Positions 40,501-48,361 of a stretch of 64,000 nucleotides of DNA are shown here, one piece after another. The notes below the pieces were generated by a model. It saw only the letters and a list, made by a program, of their open reading frames with translations, did not search any database and had not been told where the DNA came from. The stretch comes from Novosphingobium percolationis (lineage in GTDB: Bacteria > Pseudomonadota > Alphaproteobacteria > Sphingomonadales > Sphingomonadaceae). The DNA lies in the NCBI RefSeq assembly GCF_020179425.1, contig NZ_JAILYM010000008.1:91241-155240 (forward strand). Reading direction: 5' to 3'. A program made the translations under genes and the position numbers. Each line of letters starts with the position of its first letter. Position 1 is the first letter of the stretch.

Positions 40501-41463
40501 ATGGACTATGATCGCAAGGACGCCAAGAAATGGGCCACCGAGACAGTCCGGGGGTTTTACCAGTGTCCGATCACCCCGATGACCGCGGACCACAAGTTCG
40601 ACATCGACGGAATCCGCTACAACATCGACAAATATGTCGAAATGGGCCTTGATGGCCTGGTTGTTGGCGGCTTCATTGCCGAATGCTGGAACGTCACTCC
40701 GTCCGAATGGATGCGCTATCACGAGATCGTCGCCGAGGCCAACGCCGGGCGGCTCGATCTCTGGACGATCATCCTCGACCCGTCGGTCCACCTCGCGCTC
40801 GAAAAGATGCAGTTCGTCGAGAAGCTGGGTTTCAACGGCGCCGAGGTTATCAATCCGGTCGTCCAGCTGCGCACCGACGACGAGATTTTCGCCTGGTTCA
40901 AGTATCTGACCGATCGCAGCAACATGGCGGTCTGCCTCTACCGCACCCCGGTTTCGGGCACGGTGCTGAGCTGGAACCTGATGCGCCGCCTGGCCGATCT
41001 CGAGACCGTGATCGGTGTCAAGCAGGGTGCGCTCAATCGCGCCGAGACGATCAAGATCCGCAGCCTGATGCCCGAAGGCTTCAACACCATGGAGCCGTTC
41101 GAGTATTTCTTCCTCGAAGACCTTCGGCTGGGCGGGACGGTGTGCTGGGGCGAACTTTCGTTCATGCTCTATGGCAAGAAGCGCCACCTCGCGCGCGACT
41201 ATATCAACCTCGCCAACCAGGGCAAATGGGAAGAGGCCCGGACCAAGTGGGAAGGCCTGCACGATGTCCGCGAATTTTACCATGACCAGTTCGTCTGGGA
41301 TATCGCGCGCACCGCGACCTATGCTTCGGCGCTGGCGAACATCAAGGCGTGGTATGAGGCGATCGGCCTCAAGGCCGGCCCGATCCTGCCGCCGGTCGCG
41401 GACGTGACCCCGCAGAAGAAGGAAGAGATCAGGGCCAAGCTCATCGAGCTCGGCGTCGCCTGA
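40501..41463 (+). CDS. DHDPS/NAL-superfamily aldolase, possible hydratase-aldolase
   Basis: A 320-residue class I aldolase of the DapA superfamily. The Schiff-base lysine is K174 (VIGVKQGALN) and the conserved Tyr is Y147 (VCLYRTP). The DapA substrate motif TTGE is replaced by a GGFIAE sequence (57-61), so it is not a lysine-pathway enzyme. Members such as NahE/PhdJ split ring-cleavage products to an aldehyde and pyruvate; that role is plausible next to a dikinase and a dioxygenase, though the native substrate is unknown. GGAGGAGAA lies directly before the ATG. It is 51 bases after the dikinase gene. Confidence 0.82.
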   Translation: MDYDRKDAKKWATETVRGFYQCPITPMTADHKFDIDGIRYNIDKYVEMGLDGLVVGGFIAECWNVTPSEWMRYHEIVAEANAGRLDLWTIILDPSVHLALEKMQFVEKLGFNGAEVINPVVQLRTDDEIFAWFKYLTDRSNMAVCLYRTPVSGTVLSWNLMRRLADLETVIGVKQGALNRAETIKIRSLMPEGFNTMEPFEYFFLEDLRLGGTVCWGELSFMLYGKKRHLARDYINLANQGKWEEARTKWEGLHDVREFYHDQFVWDIARTATYASALANIKAWYEAIGLKAGPILPPVADVTPQKKEEIRAKLIELGVA

Positions 41464-41483
41464 TCGGACGCGGGACATCGGCA

Positions 41484-42497
41484 ATGACCAAACAACTGCA
41501 CTTCTGCATCCACGGCGCGGGCGGACTTGGTTCCGTCATCGGCGGCTTCCTGGCCCGCGGCGGGCACAAGGTGACGCTGATCGCGCGCAAACCGCATGTC
41601 GAGGCAATCCGCCAGGGCGGTCTGCAAATCGAAGGGGTGCGTGCGCAGTTCGTGCAGCGCGACAACCTGTTCGCGGTCGAGACCCCGGCCGAGGTCGAGG
41701 ACGCGATCGACTATTACATCCTGCTGACCAAGGCGAAGGGCACCGAACAGGCGCTAGCCGACGCGGCGGTGCTGGTTGACCGGACAGCCTGCGCCCTCAC
41801 CTTGCAGAACGGGGTTGGCAAGGAAGGCAGGCTGCAGGCCGCGTTCGGCAAGGACAAGGTGATCGGCGGGTCGATCATGGACGGCGCAACCCTGCTCGAA
41901 CCCGGCCGCGCGCTCAACCACATGGCCGTCCCGGTAACCGCCTATTTCGGCGAACTGGGAGGCGGGGAAAGCGATCGCACCCGGACCATGGCCGAGGCGC
42001 TGGACTCGGCCGGGATGGGGTCCCGTTCGACTGCCGACATCACCCATGTCCATTGGGAAAAACTGGTCCAGGTCGGAAGTGCTTCATCGTGGAGCGCCAG
42101 CACCCTGGGCGGCATCAAAGAGCTCGATTTCATCGACGGTGTAGCGGTACGCGAAGGCGCGGCCCAGTATGTCCTGATCGTCAAGGACCTGCTGGCGATC
42201 TACAAGGCGCTGGGGTACGAACCGCAAAATTTCTTCGCGCCCGTCTCACGGCTCGTCGAGATCAACGGAGAAAGCTTCGACGAAGCGCTCGCCGGGGTGA
42301 TGGCCATGGTCGACCGGTTCAAGCCGGAGAATCGCCCGGTGCGGACCTCGATGCACGATGACTTGGTGGCAGGACGGCGCATGGAGGTTGACGAAATTCT
42401 GGGACCGCTCGCCGAGGCCGCCGAACGCCTCGGCGTCGATGCACCGACATTCCTGGGGGCTTACCGGATCCTCAAGACCCTGAACACCTACCTTTGA
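41484..42497 (+). CDS. Ketopantoate reductase-like (PanE/ApbA family) oxidoreductase
   Basis: A 337-residue NAD(P)H-dependent 2-oxoacid reductase-like protein. The N-terminal Rossmann motif is HGAGGLGSVIGGFLARGG; ILLTKAKGTEQAL and LTLQNGVG match the PanE nucleotide and substrate regions, and the late HVHWEKLVQ carries the conserved catalytic Lys. Location inside the catabolic operon, between an aldolase and a decarboxylating dehydrogenase, suggests action on a pathway 2-oxo acid rather than pantothenate synthesis. Confidence 0.78.
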   Translation: MTKQLHFCIHGAGGLGSVIGGFLARGGHKVTLIARKPHVEAIRQGGLQIEGVRAQFVQRDNLFAVETPAEVEDAIDYYILLTKAKGTEQALADAAVLVDRTACALTLQNGVGKEGRLQAAFGKDKVIGGSIMDGATLLEPGRALNHMAVPVTAYFGELGGGESDRTRTMAEALDSAGMGSRSTADITHVHWEKLVQVGSASSWSASTLGGIKELDFIDGVAVREGAAQYVLIVKDLLAIYKALGYEPQNFFAPVSRLVEINGESFDEALAGVMAMVDRFKPENRPVRTSMHDDLVAGRRMEVDEILGPLAEAAERLGVDAPTFLGAYRILKTLNTYL

Positions 42498-42519
42498 CCT
42501 TTCTGCACGGGAAACCCTT

Positions 42520-43587
42520 TTGAGCCGCTATACCATAGCCAATATTCCCGGCGACGGCATCGGCCGCGAGGTTCTGCTCGCCGGGGTGCAGGTCTTGTCG
42601 GCGGTCGCGCAGCGATGCGGCTTCGCGCTCGAGTTTCGCGACTTCGACTGGAGCTGCGAAACCTATCTCGCCACCGGGAAAATGATGCCCGATGACGGGC
42701 TCACTCGGCTTGCCGATCATGACGCAATCTTCCTTGGCGCGGTCGGTTATCCCGGGGTGCCCGATCACGTCTCGCTGTGGGGCCTGCTGCTGCCGATCCG
42801 GCGCGAATTCGATCAATATGTCAATCTCCGGCCGGTGCGGTTGCTGCCCGGCATTCGCTCGCCGCTGCGCGACAAGAGCATCGGCGATATCGACTTCTGG
42901 GTGGTGCGGGAAAATTCGGAAGGCGAATATTCCCAGATCGGCGGCCGCACCGGCACCGGCGAGGATGAAATCGTCATCCAGCAGGCAGTATTCACCCGCC
43001 GCGGCACCGACCGGATCCTGCGTTACGCCTTCGATTTCGCGCGCAAGCTTGGCCGGCCGCATGTCACCTCGGCCACCAAGTCGAACGGGCTCTACCATTC
43101 GATGCCGTTCTGGGACGAGCGTTTCGCGGCGATCGGCGCGGAATATCCCGGGATCGCCACCGACCAGTACCATATCGACATTCTGGCCGCCCGCTTCGTG
43201 ATGTCACCCGAACGGTTCGATGTGGTGGTCGGATCCAATCTGTTCGGCGACATCCTGTCCGATCTCGGTCCCGGCGTAACCGGGACGATAGCGGTCGCGC
43301 CGTCGGCCAATCTCAATCCGTCGCGGCGCTATCCGTCGATGTTCGAACCGGTGCACGGTTCGGCTCCGGACATTGCCGGCCAGGGCATTGCCAATCCGAT
43401 CGGACAGATCTGGTCGGGGGCGATGATGCTCGACCATCTGGGAGAAGCGGAAGCCGCAGCGATGATGCTGGCCGCGATCGAAGCGGTCCTGCGCGATCCG
43501 CAAGCAGTCCTGACCCCCGATCTGGGCGGCAACGGCAGTACAGCGGTCCTGACCCGCCAGATATTGGAAAAGCTGCCGGGAAGGTGA
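42520..43587 (+). CDS. Tartrate/D-malate dehydrogenase-like (isopropylmalate dehydrogenase family)
   Basis: A 355-residue decarboxylating dehydrogenase from a TTG start (IPGDGIGREV at 9-18). Family signatures: YVNLRPVRLLPGI, SNLFGDILSDLGPG, TGTIAVAPSANLNP and MFEPVHGSAPDIAGQG, the last two close to TtuC/DmlA rather than LeuB. TtuC-type enzymes convert D-malate or tartrate to pyruvate or related products with NAD+. A pyruvate-forming role would fit the dikinase and aldolase in the same operon. The TTG has only a weak ribosome site, and no better in-frame start is near. Confidence 0.83.
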   Translation: MSRYTIANIPGDGIGREVLLAGVQVLSAVAQRCGFALEFRDFDWSCETYLATGKMMPDDGLTRLADHDAIFLGAVGYPGVPDHVSLWGLLLPIRREFDQYVNLRPVRLLPGIRSPLRDKSIGDIDFWVVRENSEGEYSQIGGRTGTGEDEIVIQQAVFTRRGTDRILRYAFDFARKLGRPHVTSATKSNGLYHSMPFWDERFAAIGAEYPGIATDQYHIDILAARFVMSPERFDVVVGSNLFGDILSDLGPGVTGTIAVAPSANLNPSRRYPSMFEPVHGSAPDIAGQGIANPIGQIWSGAMMLDHLGEAEAAAMMLAAIEAVLRDPQAVLTPDLGGNGSTAVLTRQILEKLPGR

Positions 43588-43625
43588 TCCCCGGCAGTCT
43601 TCGCGAGCCTGAAGGAACGAAACGC

Positions 43626-44948
43626 ATGAGCCAGCAACGCCAGCTTCACCTCGGCGCGTTCATGCGGCCGGTCAGCATCCATACCGGCGCCTGGCGCTAC
43701 CCCGGGGCAATCCCGGATGCGAATTTCAACTTCGCCGCGATCCGGCAATTCGCCCGCAAGCTGGAAGCAGGCAAGTTCGACGCCTTTTTCATGGCCGATC
43801 ATCTCGGGGTCCTGAATATGCCGGTCGAGGCGCTGCGGCGCAGCCACACCGTCACCTCGTTCGAACCCTTCACCCTGCTGTCGGCGCTGGCTGGCGCCAC
43901 CGAACGGATCGGGCTGGTCGCGACCGCTTCCACCACCTTCGACGAACCCTTTCACGTCGCGCGCCGCTTTGCCTCGCTTGATCACCTCAGCGGCGGGCGG
44001 GCCGGCTGGAATGTCGTGACCACGTCTAACCCCGACAGCGCCAAGAATTTCGGGTTTGAGGTGCAGCCCGATCATTCCGGCCGCTATGGACGCGCGCGCG
44101 AATTCTACGATGTCGTGACTGGCCTGTGGGACAGCTTCGCGGAAGACGCCTTCGTCTGCGATGCGGAAAGCGGCATCTATTTCGATCCCGCACGGATGCA
44201 CGTCCTCGATCACAAGGGCCCGCATTTCTCCGTTCGCGGGCCGCTCAACATTGCCCGCCCTCCGCAAGGCTGGCCGGTCATCTTCCAGGCCGGGGCCTCG
44301 GATCCTGGACGCCAACTTGCCGCCGAAACCGCCGAAGTCGTCTTTGCCGCCGGATCGAATTTTGCCGCCGCCAAGAGCTTTTATTCCGATGTGAAAGGGC
44401 GGATGATCCCGATCGGACGCAATCCCGATCATCTCAAGATCCTGCCCGCCGCGCTCGTCGTTGTCGGTGACACGGTCGAGCAGGCCAAGGCCAAGCGCGC
44501 TCACCTGGACAGCCTGGTTCACTATGAAAGCGGGATTCACTCGCTGTGCGGCATGCTCGATCACGATGTTTCGGGGTTCGACCCCGATGGCCCCCTCCCC
44601 GAGATACCCGATACCAACGCCAGCAAGACTTCTCGTGAAATGCTGGTCACGCAAGCCCGGCAGTACAACCTCACGATCCGCCAGCTCGCCGCGAAAGCCG
44701 GCAGCTATGCCGGGCTCGCCTTCGTCGGCACTCCGGCTTCGATCGCCGACGAGATGGAGCAATGGCTGGAGGAGCGCGGTTCGGACGGGTTCGTCGTGAT
44801 GTTCCCCTATCTGCCGGAGGGGCTCGACGATTTCGTCGATCGGGTCGTGCCCGAATTGCAGCGCCGGGGCATTTTCCGCAAGGACTACCAAGGCACGACC
44901 CTGCGCGATCATTTCGGGTTGCCGCGCCCCGGCAATCGATTCTTTTGA
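43626..44948 (+). CDS. LLM-class flavin-dependent monooxygenase (NtaA/SnaA/DszA family)
   Basis: A 440-residue luciferase-fold monooxygenase of the nitrilotriacetate/dibenzothiophene-sulfone type, normally using FMNH2 from a separate reductase. Family sequence: LHLGAFMRPVSIHTGAWRYP, FFMADHLGVL, RIGLVATASTTFDEP, ARRFASLDHLSGGRAGWNVV, and PVIFQAGASDPGRQLAA. The ATG at 43626 has GAAGGAACG upstream. No flavin reductase occurs in the window. These enzymes break C-N, C-S or C-C bonds; the substrate here is unknown. Confidence 0.87.
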   Translation: MSQQRQLHLGAFMRPVSIHTGAWRYPGAIPDANFNFAAIRQFARKLEAGKFDAFFMADHLGVLNMPVEALRRSHTVTSFEPFTLLSALAGATERIGLVATASTTFDEPFHVARRFASLDHLSGGRAGWNVVTTSNPDSAKNFGFEVQPDHSGRYGRAREFYDVVTGLWDSFAEDAFVCDAESGIYFDPARMHVLDHKGPHFSVRGPLNIARPPQGWPVIFQAGASDPGRQLAAETAEVVFAAGSNFAAAKSFYSDVKGRMIPIGRNPDHLKILPAALVVVGDTVEQAKAKRAHLDSLVHYESGIHSLCGMLDHDVSGFDPDGPLPEIPDTNASKTSREMLVTQARQYNLTIRQLAAKAGSYAGLAFVGTPASIADEMEQWLEERGSDGFVVMFPYLPEGLDDFVDRVVPELQRRGIFRKDYQGTTLRDHFGLPRPGNRFF

Positions 44949-45002
44949 CGCGGCGAACCGAAAGCCGCAGACCAGACCGCTAACGACACGGAGGGAACAA
45001 CC

Positions 45003-45290
45003 ATGGCCGCCTATTTCATCGCTTCCGTCACCTCGCACGACGATGGCTGGGTTGCGGACTACCAAGCCAATGTTCCGCCGATGGTTGAGCGGTTCGGCGG
45101 CGAACTGATCTGCCGCTCCAACCAGTTCGAACGCTTCGAAGGCGAAGGCGCGGCGCCGCACTATACGGTGATCATCCGCTTCCCTGCGATGGCGGATGTC
45201 CAAGCGTTCATGGCCTGCCCCGATTATGCGCCGTTCAAGGTTGCACGGATCGCCGGCGCAACGTCCGACATTTTCGCGGTCGCCGACTGA
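45003..45290 (+). CDS. DUF1330 small ferredoxin-like-fold protein
   Basis: A 95-residue protein of the DUF1330 alpha-beta barrel family (dimeric ferredoxin-like fold). It begins AAYFIASVTSHDDGWVADY and has GGELICRSNQFERFEGEG and the typical PHYTVIIRFP strand. Such proteins are found beside catabolic oxygenase genes with no proven role. It lies 54 bases after the flavin monooxygenase gene and has GGAGGGAAC before the ATG. Confidence 0.82.
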   Translation: MAAYFIASVTSHDDGWVADYQANVPPMVERFGGELICRSNQFERFEGEGAAPHYTVIIRFPAMADVQAFMACPDYAPFKVARIAGATSDIFAVAD

Positions 45291-45316
45291 CCGGCGCAGC
45301 CTTTGGAGATCGAACC

Positions 45317-45736
45317 ATGCAAAGCCTGCGCATCTTCTTCATCGCCAGCGGAATCTGGTACCTGTGCAATCTGGTCCTGCTCTGGCCGCCGGTTTATGCG
45401 GGGGCAATGCCCCTGATCTATCCGGGAATCGATCTGGGCCAGGGCAAGCCGGTGTTCGGCCTGCTGCTCGATGCCTGGCTGATCGTCGGGATACAGCTGG
45501 CCGCGATCGGTGTTGTCGCCCTGTGGGGCGCGCGGCAGCCGTGGAAATACATCGCGCTGGTCCCGGTGATCGTGCTGACCGAAGCGGTCGGCGCGGCCTG
45601 GGACGTCTATTCCCTGTTGTGCAGCGGCGAGGCGGCGTGGGTCGTCACCACAACGTTGGCGGCTCATGCGGTGATCGTGCTCGGCGCCTGGTACGCCTGG
45701 ATTGCGGCGCACCGGGACAAGGCTCAGCAAGGCTGA
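45317..45736 (+). CDS. Four-helix membrane protein of unknown function
   Basis: A 139-residue integral membrane protein with hydrophobic segments near 5-27, 52-70, 79-97 and 108-128 (starting IFFIASGIWYLCNLVLLWP). I do not recognise the family. It lies 26 bases after the DUF1330 gene, the last gene of this plus-strand operon, facing the convergent ferredoxin gene 38 bases away. A role in uptake or membrane anchoring is possible. Confidence 0.65.
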   Translation: MQSLRIFFIASGIWYLCNLVLLWPPVYAGAMPLIYPGIDLGQGKPVFGLLLDAWLIVGIQLAAIGVVALWGARQPWKYIALVPVIVLTEAVGAAWDVYSLLCSGEAAWVVTTTLAAHAVIVLGAWYAWIAAHRDKAQQG

Positions 45737-45774
45737 GGAGCCAGAGCGCCGACTGGGGGACCGTCAGCCCCGGT

Positions 45775-46101
45775 TCAATATTGTTGCTCGGGGACGTGAA
45801 GCACAATTCCGTCAAGCCGGGCGTCGAGCTTGACCTGGCAGGCCAGTCGGCTTTGCGCCGTGGTGCCCTCGGCAAACTGGAGCAGATCGGCCTCCATGCT
45901 GTCTTCGGCAAGGCGCCCGACCTGGTCGATCCAGGCGGGATCGACCAGGACGTGGCAGGTCGCACAGGCGCACTGGCCGCCGCAATCGCCGTCGATGCCC
46001 GGAACATCGTTGAACAGCGCCGCCTCGCGCGCCGTCAACCCTTCGCCGATTTCGACGGGAAAGGTGCGGCCATCGCTAGCTATAAAAGTGACCTTGATCA
46101 T
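45775..46101 (-). CDS. [2Fe-2S] ferredoxin, P450-type
   Basis: A 108-residue adrenodoxin/putidaredoxin-type ferredoxin. Cluster ligands C40-X5-C46-X2-C49-X38-C88 (DCGGQCACATCHV; RLACQV). It starts 29 bases after the CYP153 stop on the same strand and should pass electrons to that P450; it could also serve the Rieske dioxygenase. A ferredoxin reductase is not in the window. GGAGC-type site weak; ATG at 46101 chosen. Confidence 0.92.
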   Translation of the reverse strand: MIKVTFIASDGRTFPVEIGEGLTAREAALFNDVPGIDGDCGGQCACATCHVLVDPAWIDQVGRLAEDSMEADLLQFAEGTTAQSRLACQVKLDARLDGIVLHVPEQQY

Positions 46102-46130
46102 CGTACCTGAACTTTCCCTTGGCGCTCACG

Positions 46131-47408
46131 TCAATGCGCGTGAAGCTTGACCGGCAGGCGGGTGATGCCGCGAACAAGGTTCGACAGCAGCCGCTCGGGC
46201 TCGCCAACCACCTCGACGAAATGGAACCGTTTCTGGATTTCTTCCCAGATGATCCGCAATTGCAGTTCGGCCAGGCGGTTACCCATGCAGCGATGGATGC
46301 CATAGCCGAACGAAAGGTGCTGGCGCGGGTTCTTGCGGTCGATGATAAATTCTTCCGGCTGCTCGATCGCTGTTTCGTCCCGGTTGCCCGAAAGGTACCA
46401 CATCACGACCTTTTCGCCCTTGGCAATGCGCTTGCCGCCGATCTCGCTGTCTTCCAGCGCGGTCCGGCGCATGTGGGTGAGCGGGGTCTGCCAGCGGATG
46501 ATTTCCGGCACCATGCTGCCGATCAGGGCCGGATCGCGCCGCAGCTTGTCATACTGGTCGGGATGCCGGTTCAGCGCCAGGACACCGCCGCTGATCGAAT
46601 TGCGGGTGGTGTCGTTGCCGCCGACGATCAGCAGCAGCAGGTTGCCGAGAAACTCAAGGAACGGCATGTCGCGCGTGGCCGGGGAATTGGCCATCATCGA
46701 GATCAAGTCGGTACCTCCGGGCTGATCGGTCCGCTGGTCCCAGAGCCCCTTGAAATACATCGCGCACTCGATCAGCTCTTCGCGGCGCTGTTCGAAGGAA
46801 TCGACAATTCCCGCCCCCGGAATGGCGGTGGTGACGTCCGACCAACGTGTCAGCCGCGCCCGCTCGTCCCAGGGAAAGTCGAACAGGGTGGCGAGCGTCA
46901 TCGTGGTCAGTTCGACCGAGACGCTCTTCACCCAGTCGATCTCCTCGCCAACCGGCAGCGCATCGAGAATCGCGCCGGCGCGCTCGCGGATCACCGGTTC
47001 GAGCAGCAGCAGGTTGGATGGCGCCACCGCCGGCGTCACCGCCTTGCGCTGGGCATCGTGTTTGGGCTGGTCCATCGCGATGAACATCTCGAGTTCGAGA
47101 TTGCTCTGGTCGCTATGCATGTCCTGGATTGCGATTCCGCCAAGCTTTGCTTCGGAGGAATAGACCTTGTGGTTGGTGTCGACCGCCATGATGTCGTCGT
47201 ATCGGGTGATCGACCAGTAGGGTCCGTAGGAGCTTTCGGCGCAGTAATGAACCGGATCCTCGCGCCGCAGCCGCTCGAAGAAGGCTCCGATCTTGTCGCT
47301 CTGGAACAGGCTTGGGCGGGACACGTCGATTTCCGCAAGCGGGATTCCGGCAACAAACCGGGACAATTCCGCGCTATCCTGGTCGGGGCTTATCGTCAGT
47401 GTGGTCAT
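46131..47408 (-). CDS. Cytochrome P450, CYP153 family
   Basis: A 425-residue soluble class I P450. The heme ligand is C374 in FGYGIHRCMG; the oxygen-binding I-helix is GGNDTTRN (263-270); the ExxR motif is E302-R305 (EIIRWQ). Long stretches match CYP153A alkane/terpene terminal hydroxylases: RRTALEDSEIGGKRIAKGEK region, MWYLSGNRDE and ELTTMTLATLFDFPW. Expected reaction: omega-hydroxylation of an alkyl chain or alicyclic side chain. ATG at 47408 is chosen (GAGG seven bases upstream) over an upstream TTG. It is divergent from the GntR operon across two palindromes and is followed by its ferredoxin. Confidence 0.9.
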   Translation of the reverse strand: MTTLTISPDQDSAELSRFVAGIPLAEIDVSRPSLFQSDKIGAFFERLRREDPVHYCAESSYGPYWSITRYDDIMAVDTNHKVYSSEAKLGGIAIQDMHSDQSNLELEMFIAMDQPKHDAQRKAVTPAVAPSNLLLLEPVIRERAGAILDALPVGEEIDWVKSVSVELTTMTLATLFDFPWDERARLTRWSDVTTAIPGAGIVDSFEQRREELIECAMYFKGLWDQRTDQPGGTDLISMMANSPATRDMPFLEFLGNLLLLIVGGNDTTRNSISGGVLALNRHPDQYDKLRRDPALIGSMVPEIIRWQTPLTHMRRTALEDSEIGGKRIAKGEKVVMWYLSGNRDETAIEQPEEFIIDRKNPRQHLSFGYGIHRCMGNRLAELQLRIIWEEIQKRFHFVEVVGEPERLLSNLVRGITRLPVKLHAH

Positions 47409-47503
47409 GGCCGCCTCTTTCACCTCGGTCTGCGCCGGGGATGGTAGCGACAAATGGCAAGTTGGTCAATAAATAGGATCAGATTAACCTACAAGATTTC
47501 CAA

Positions 47504-47519
47504 CATGAGCGTTCTCATG
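47504..47519. promoter_or_regulatory. Palindrome in CYP153/GntR divergent region, site 1
   Basis: CATGAG, CGTT, CTCATG: perfect 6-base arms with a 4-base spacer, 44 bases before the GntR start codon and about 96 bases before the P450 start. Same geometry (4-base spacer) as the second palindrome. Likely an operator for the GntR protein or for RNA polymerase competition. Confidence 0.5.
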
Positions 47520-47536
47520 AGCGGAGATTGACAGAC

Positions 47537-47558
47537 TTCTGATAAATTCTTATCAGAA
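47537..47558. promoter_or_regulatory. Palindrome directly before GntR gene, site 2 (likely autoregulatory operator)
   Basis: TTCTGATAA, ATTC, TTATCAGAA: perfect 9-base arms with a 4-base spacer, ending four bases before the annotated GntR ATG at 47563. FCD-type GntR regulators bind such A/T-rich palindromes of about 20 bases. Binding here would block GntR operon expression and could affect the divergent P450 operon. Confidence 0.65.
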
Positions 47559-47562
47559 TATC

Positions 47563-48348
47563 ATGCACTCAGATGACACCTCCCCTCACCCCCCTTCATC
47601 TGACGCAAGCTTGGGCCGGACCAAGGCCAAGCGCGCATTGGTGCTGGCGCGCGAGATTGTCGAGGATATCGAGAGCAACGCGCAGGGGCCGGGCGACCGG
47701 CTGCTCCACGAGGATGCCATGCTGGCGCGTTACGACGTGGCGCGCGCGACGCTGCGCGAGGCGTTGCGTTTTCTCGAACTTCAGGGCGTAATCCATCTCA
47801 CCAAGGGACGGGGCGGCGGTCCGGTCGTCGCCCGGCCCCAGACCGCCGATTTCGCCAGCTCGATGGCGCTGATCCTGCAATTCATGGATGCCGACCTCCA
47901 CGCGCTGCTCGAACTGCGCGAAGCGGTTGCCCCGACGGTGGCGGCACGAGCGGCGCAGATGGCCACCACCGCCGATCTTGCCGCGCTCGAGGATTGCCTG
48001 GCGCAGCTTGAGCGCGAACGTGACGGTCCGCAATTCGAGGAGACCAACCGGCGGTTCCACGACCTGCTGGGCTGGGCCAGCGGAAACCCGACCTTTGGCT
48101 TGCTGATTTCCGCCCTGCACTTGCTGACCCGCAACATGTCGGAGGGGCTGGGCTATTCGGCGCAGGAGCGCGACACCCAGTTGCGGTGCCTGGGTCGTGT
48201 GCTTCACGCCGTGCGCATGCGCGATGTGGCGGGTGCGCGCCGCCAGATGGACCGGCTGATCGCCGGATCGACCCAATACCTGGCCGAGCGCAGTCCCGAC
48301 CTGCTCGCCCAGAAGGTCCGCTGGGGGAACGCAAGCCGGGAAATGTGA
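47563..48348 (+). CDS. GntR-family regulator, FadR/FCD type
   Basis: A 261-residue regulator: N-terminal winged helix (about 22-90: LAREIVEDIESNAQGPGDRL, HEDAMLARYDVARATLREAL) and a C-terminal FCD effector domain of helices (LELREAVAPTVAARAAQMAT; ETNRRFHDLLGWASGN, with His ligands typical of FCD metal sites). The ATG at 47563 has no ribosome site and starts four bases after a palindrome, so translation may be leaderless or begin further in; the conserved domain starts at about residue 18. The next gene begins 14 bases after the stop. It probably controls both this operon and the divergent CYP153. Confidence 0.85.
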   Translation: MHSDDTSPHPPSSDASLGRTKAKRALVLAREIVEDIESNAQGPGDRLLHEDAMLARYDVARATLREALRFLELQGVIHLTKGRGGGPVVARPQTADFASSMALILQFMDADLHALLELREAVAPTVAARAAQMATTADLAALEDCLAQLERERDGPQFEETNRRFHDLLGWASGNPTFGLLISALHLLTRNMSEGLGYSAQERDTQLRCLGRVLHAVRMRDVAGARRQMDRLIAGSTQYLAERSPDLLAQKVRWGNASREM

Positions 48349-48361
48349 AGGGAGAGAAACG

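Noticed and set aside
37654..41484. A 1,276-codon open frame on the minus strand
   Set aside because: It runs antisense to the dehydrogenase, dikinase and aldolase genes, has no ribosome site or recognisable domain, and is explained by the codon bias of high-GC genes.
42520..43587. Gene considered as LeuB (3-isopropylmalate dehydrogenase)
   Set aside because: The TGTIAVAPSANLNP and GSAPDIAGQGIANPIG sequences and the catabolic context fit the tartrate/D-malate dehydrogenase group better, and no leucine genes are nearby.
43329..45203. A 624-codon minus-strand frame
   Set aside because: Antisense shadow of the tartrate dehydrogenase-like and flavin monooxygenase genes.
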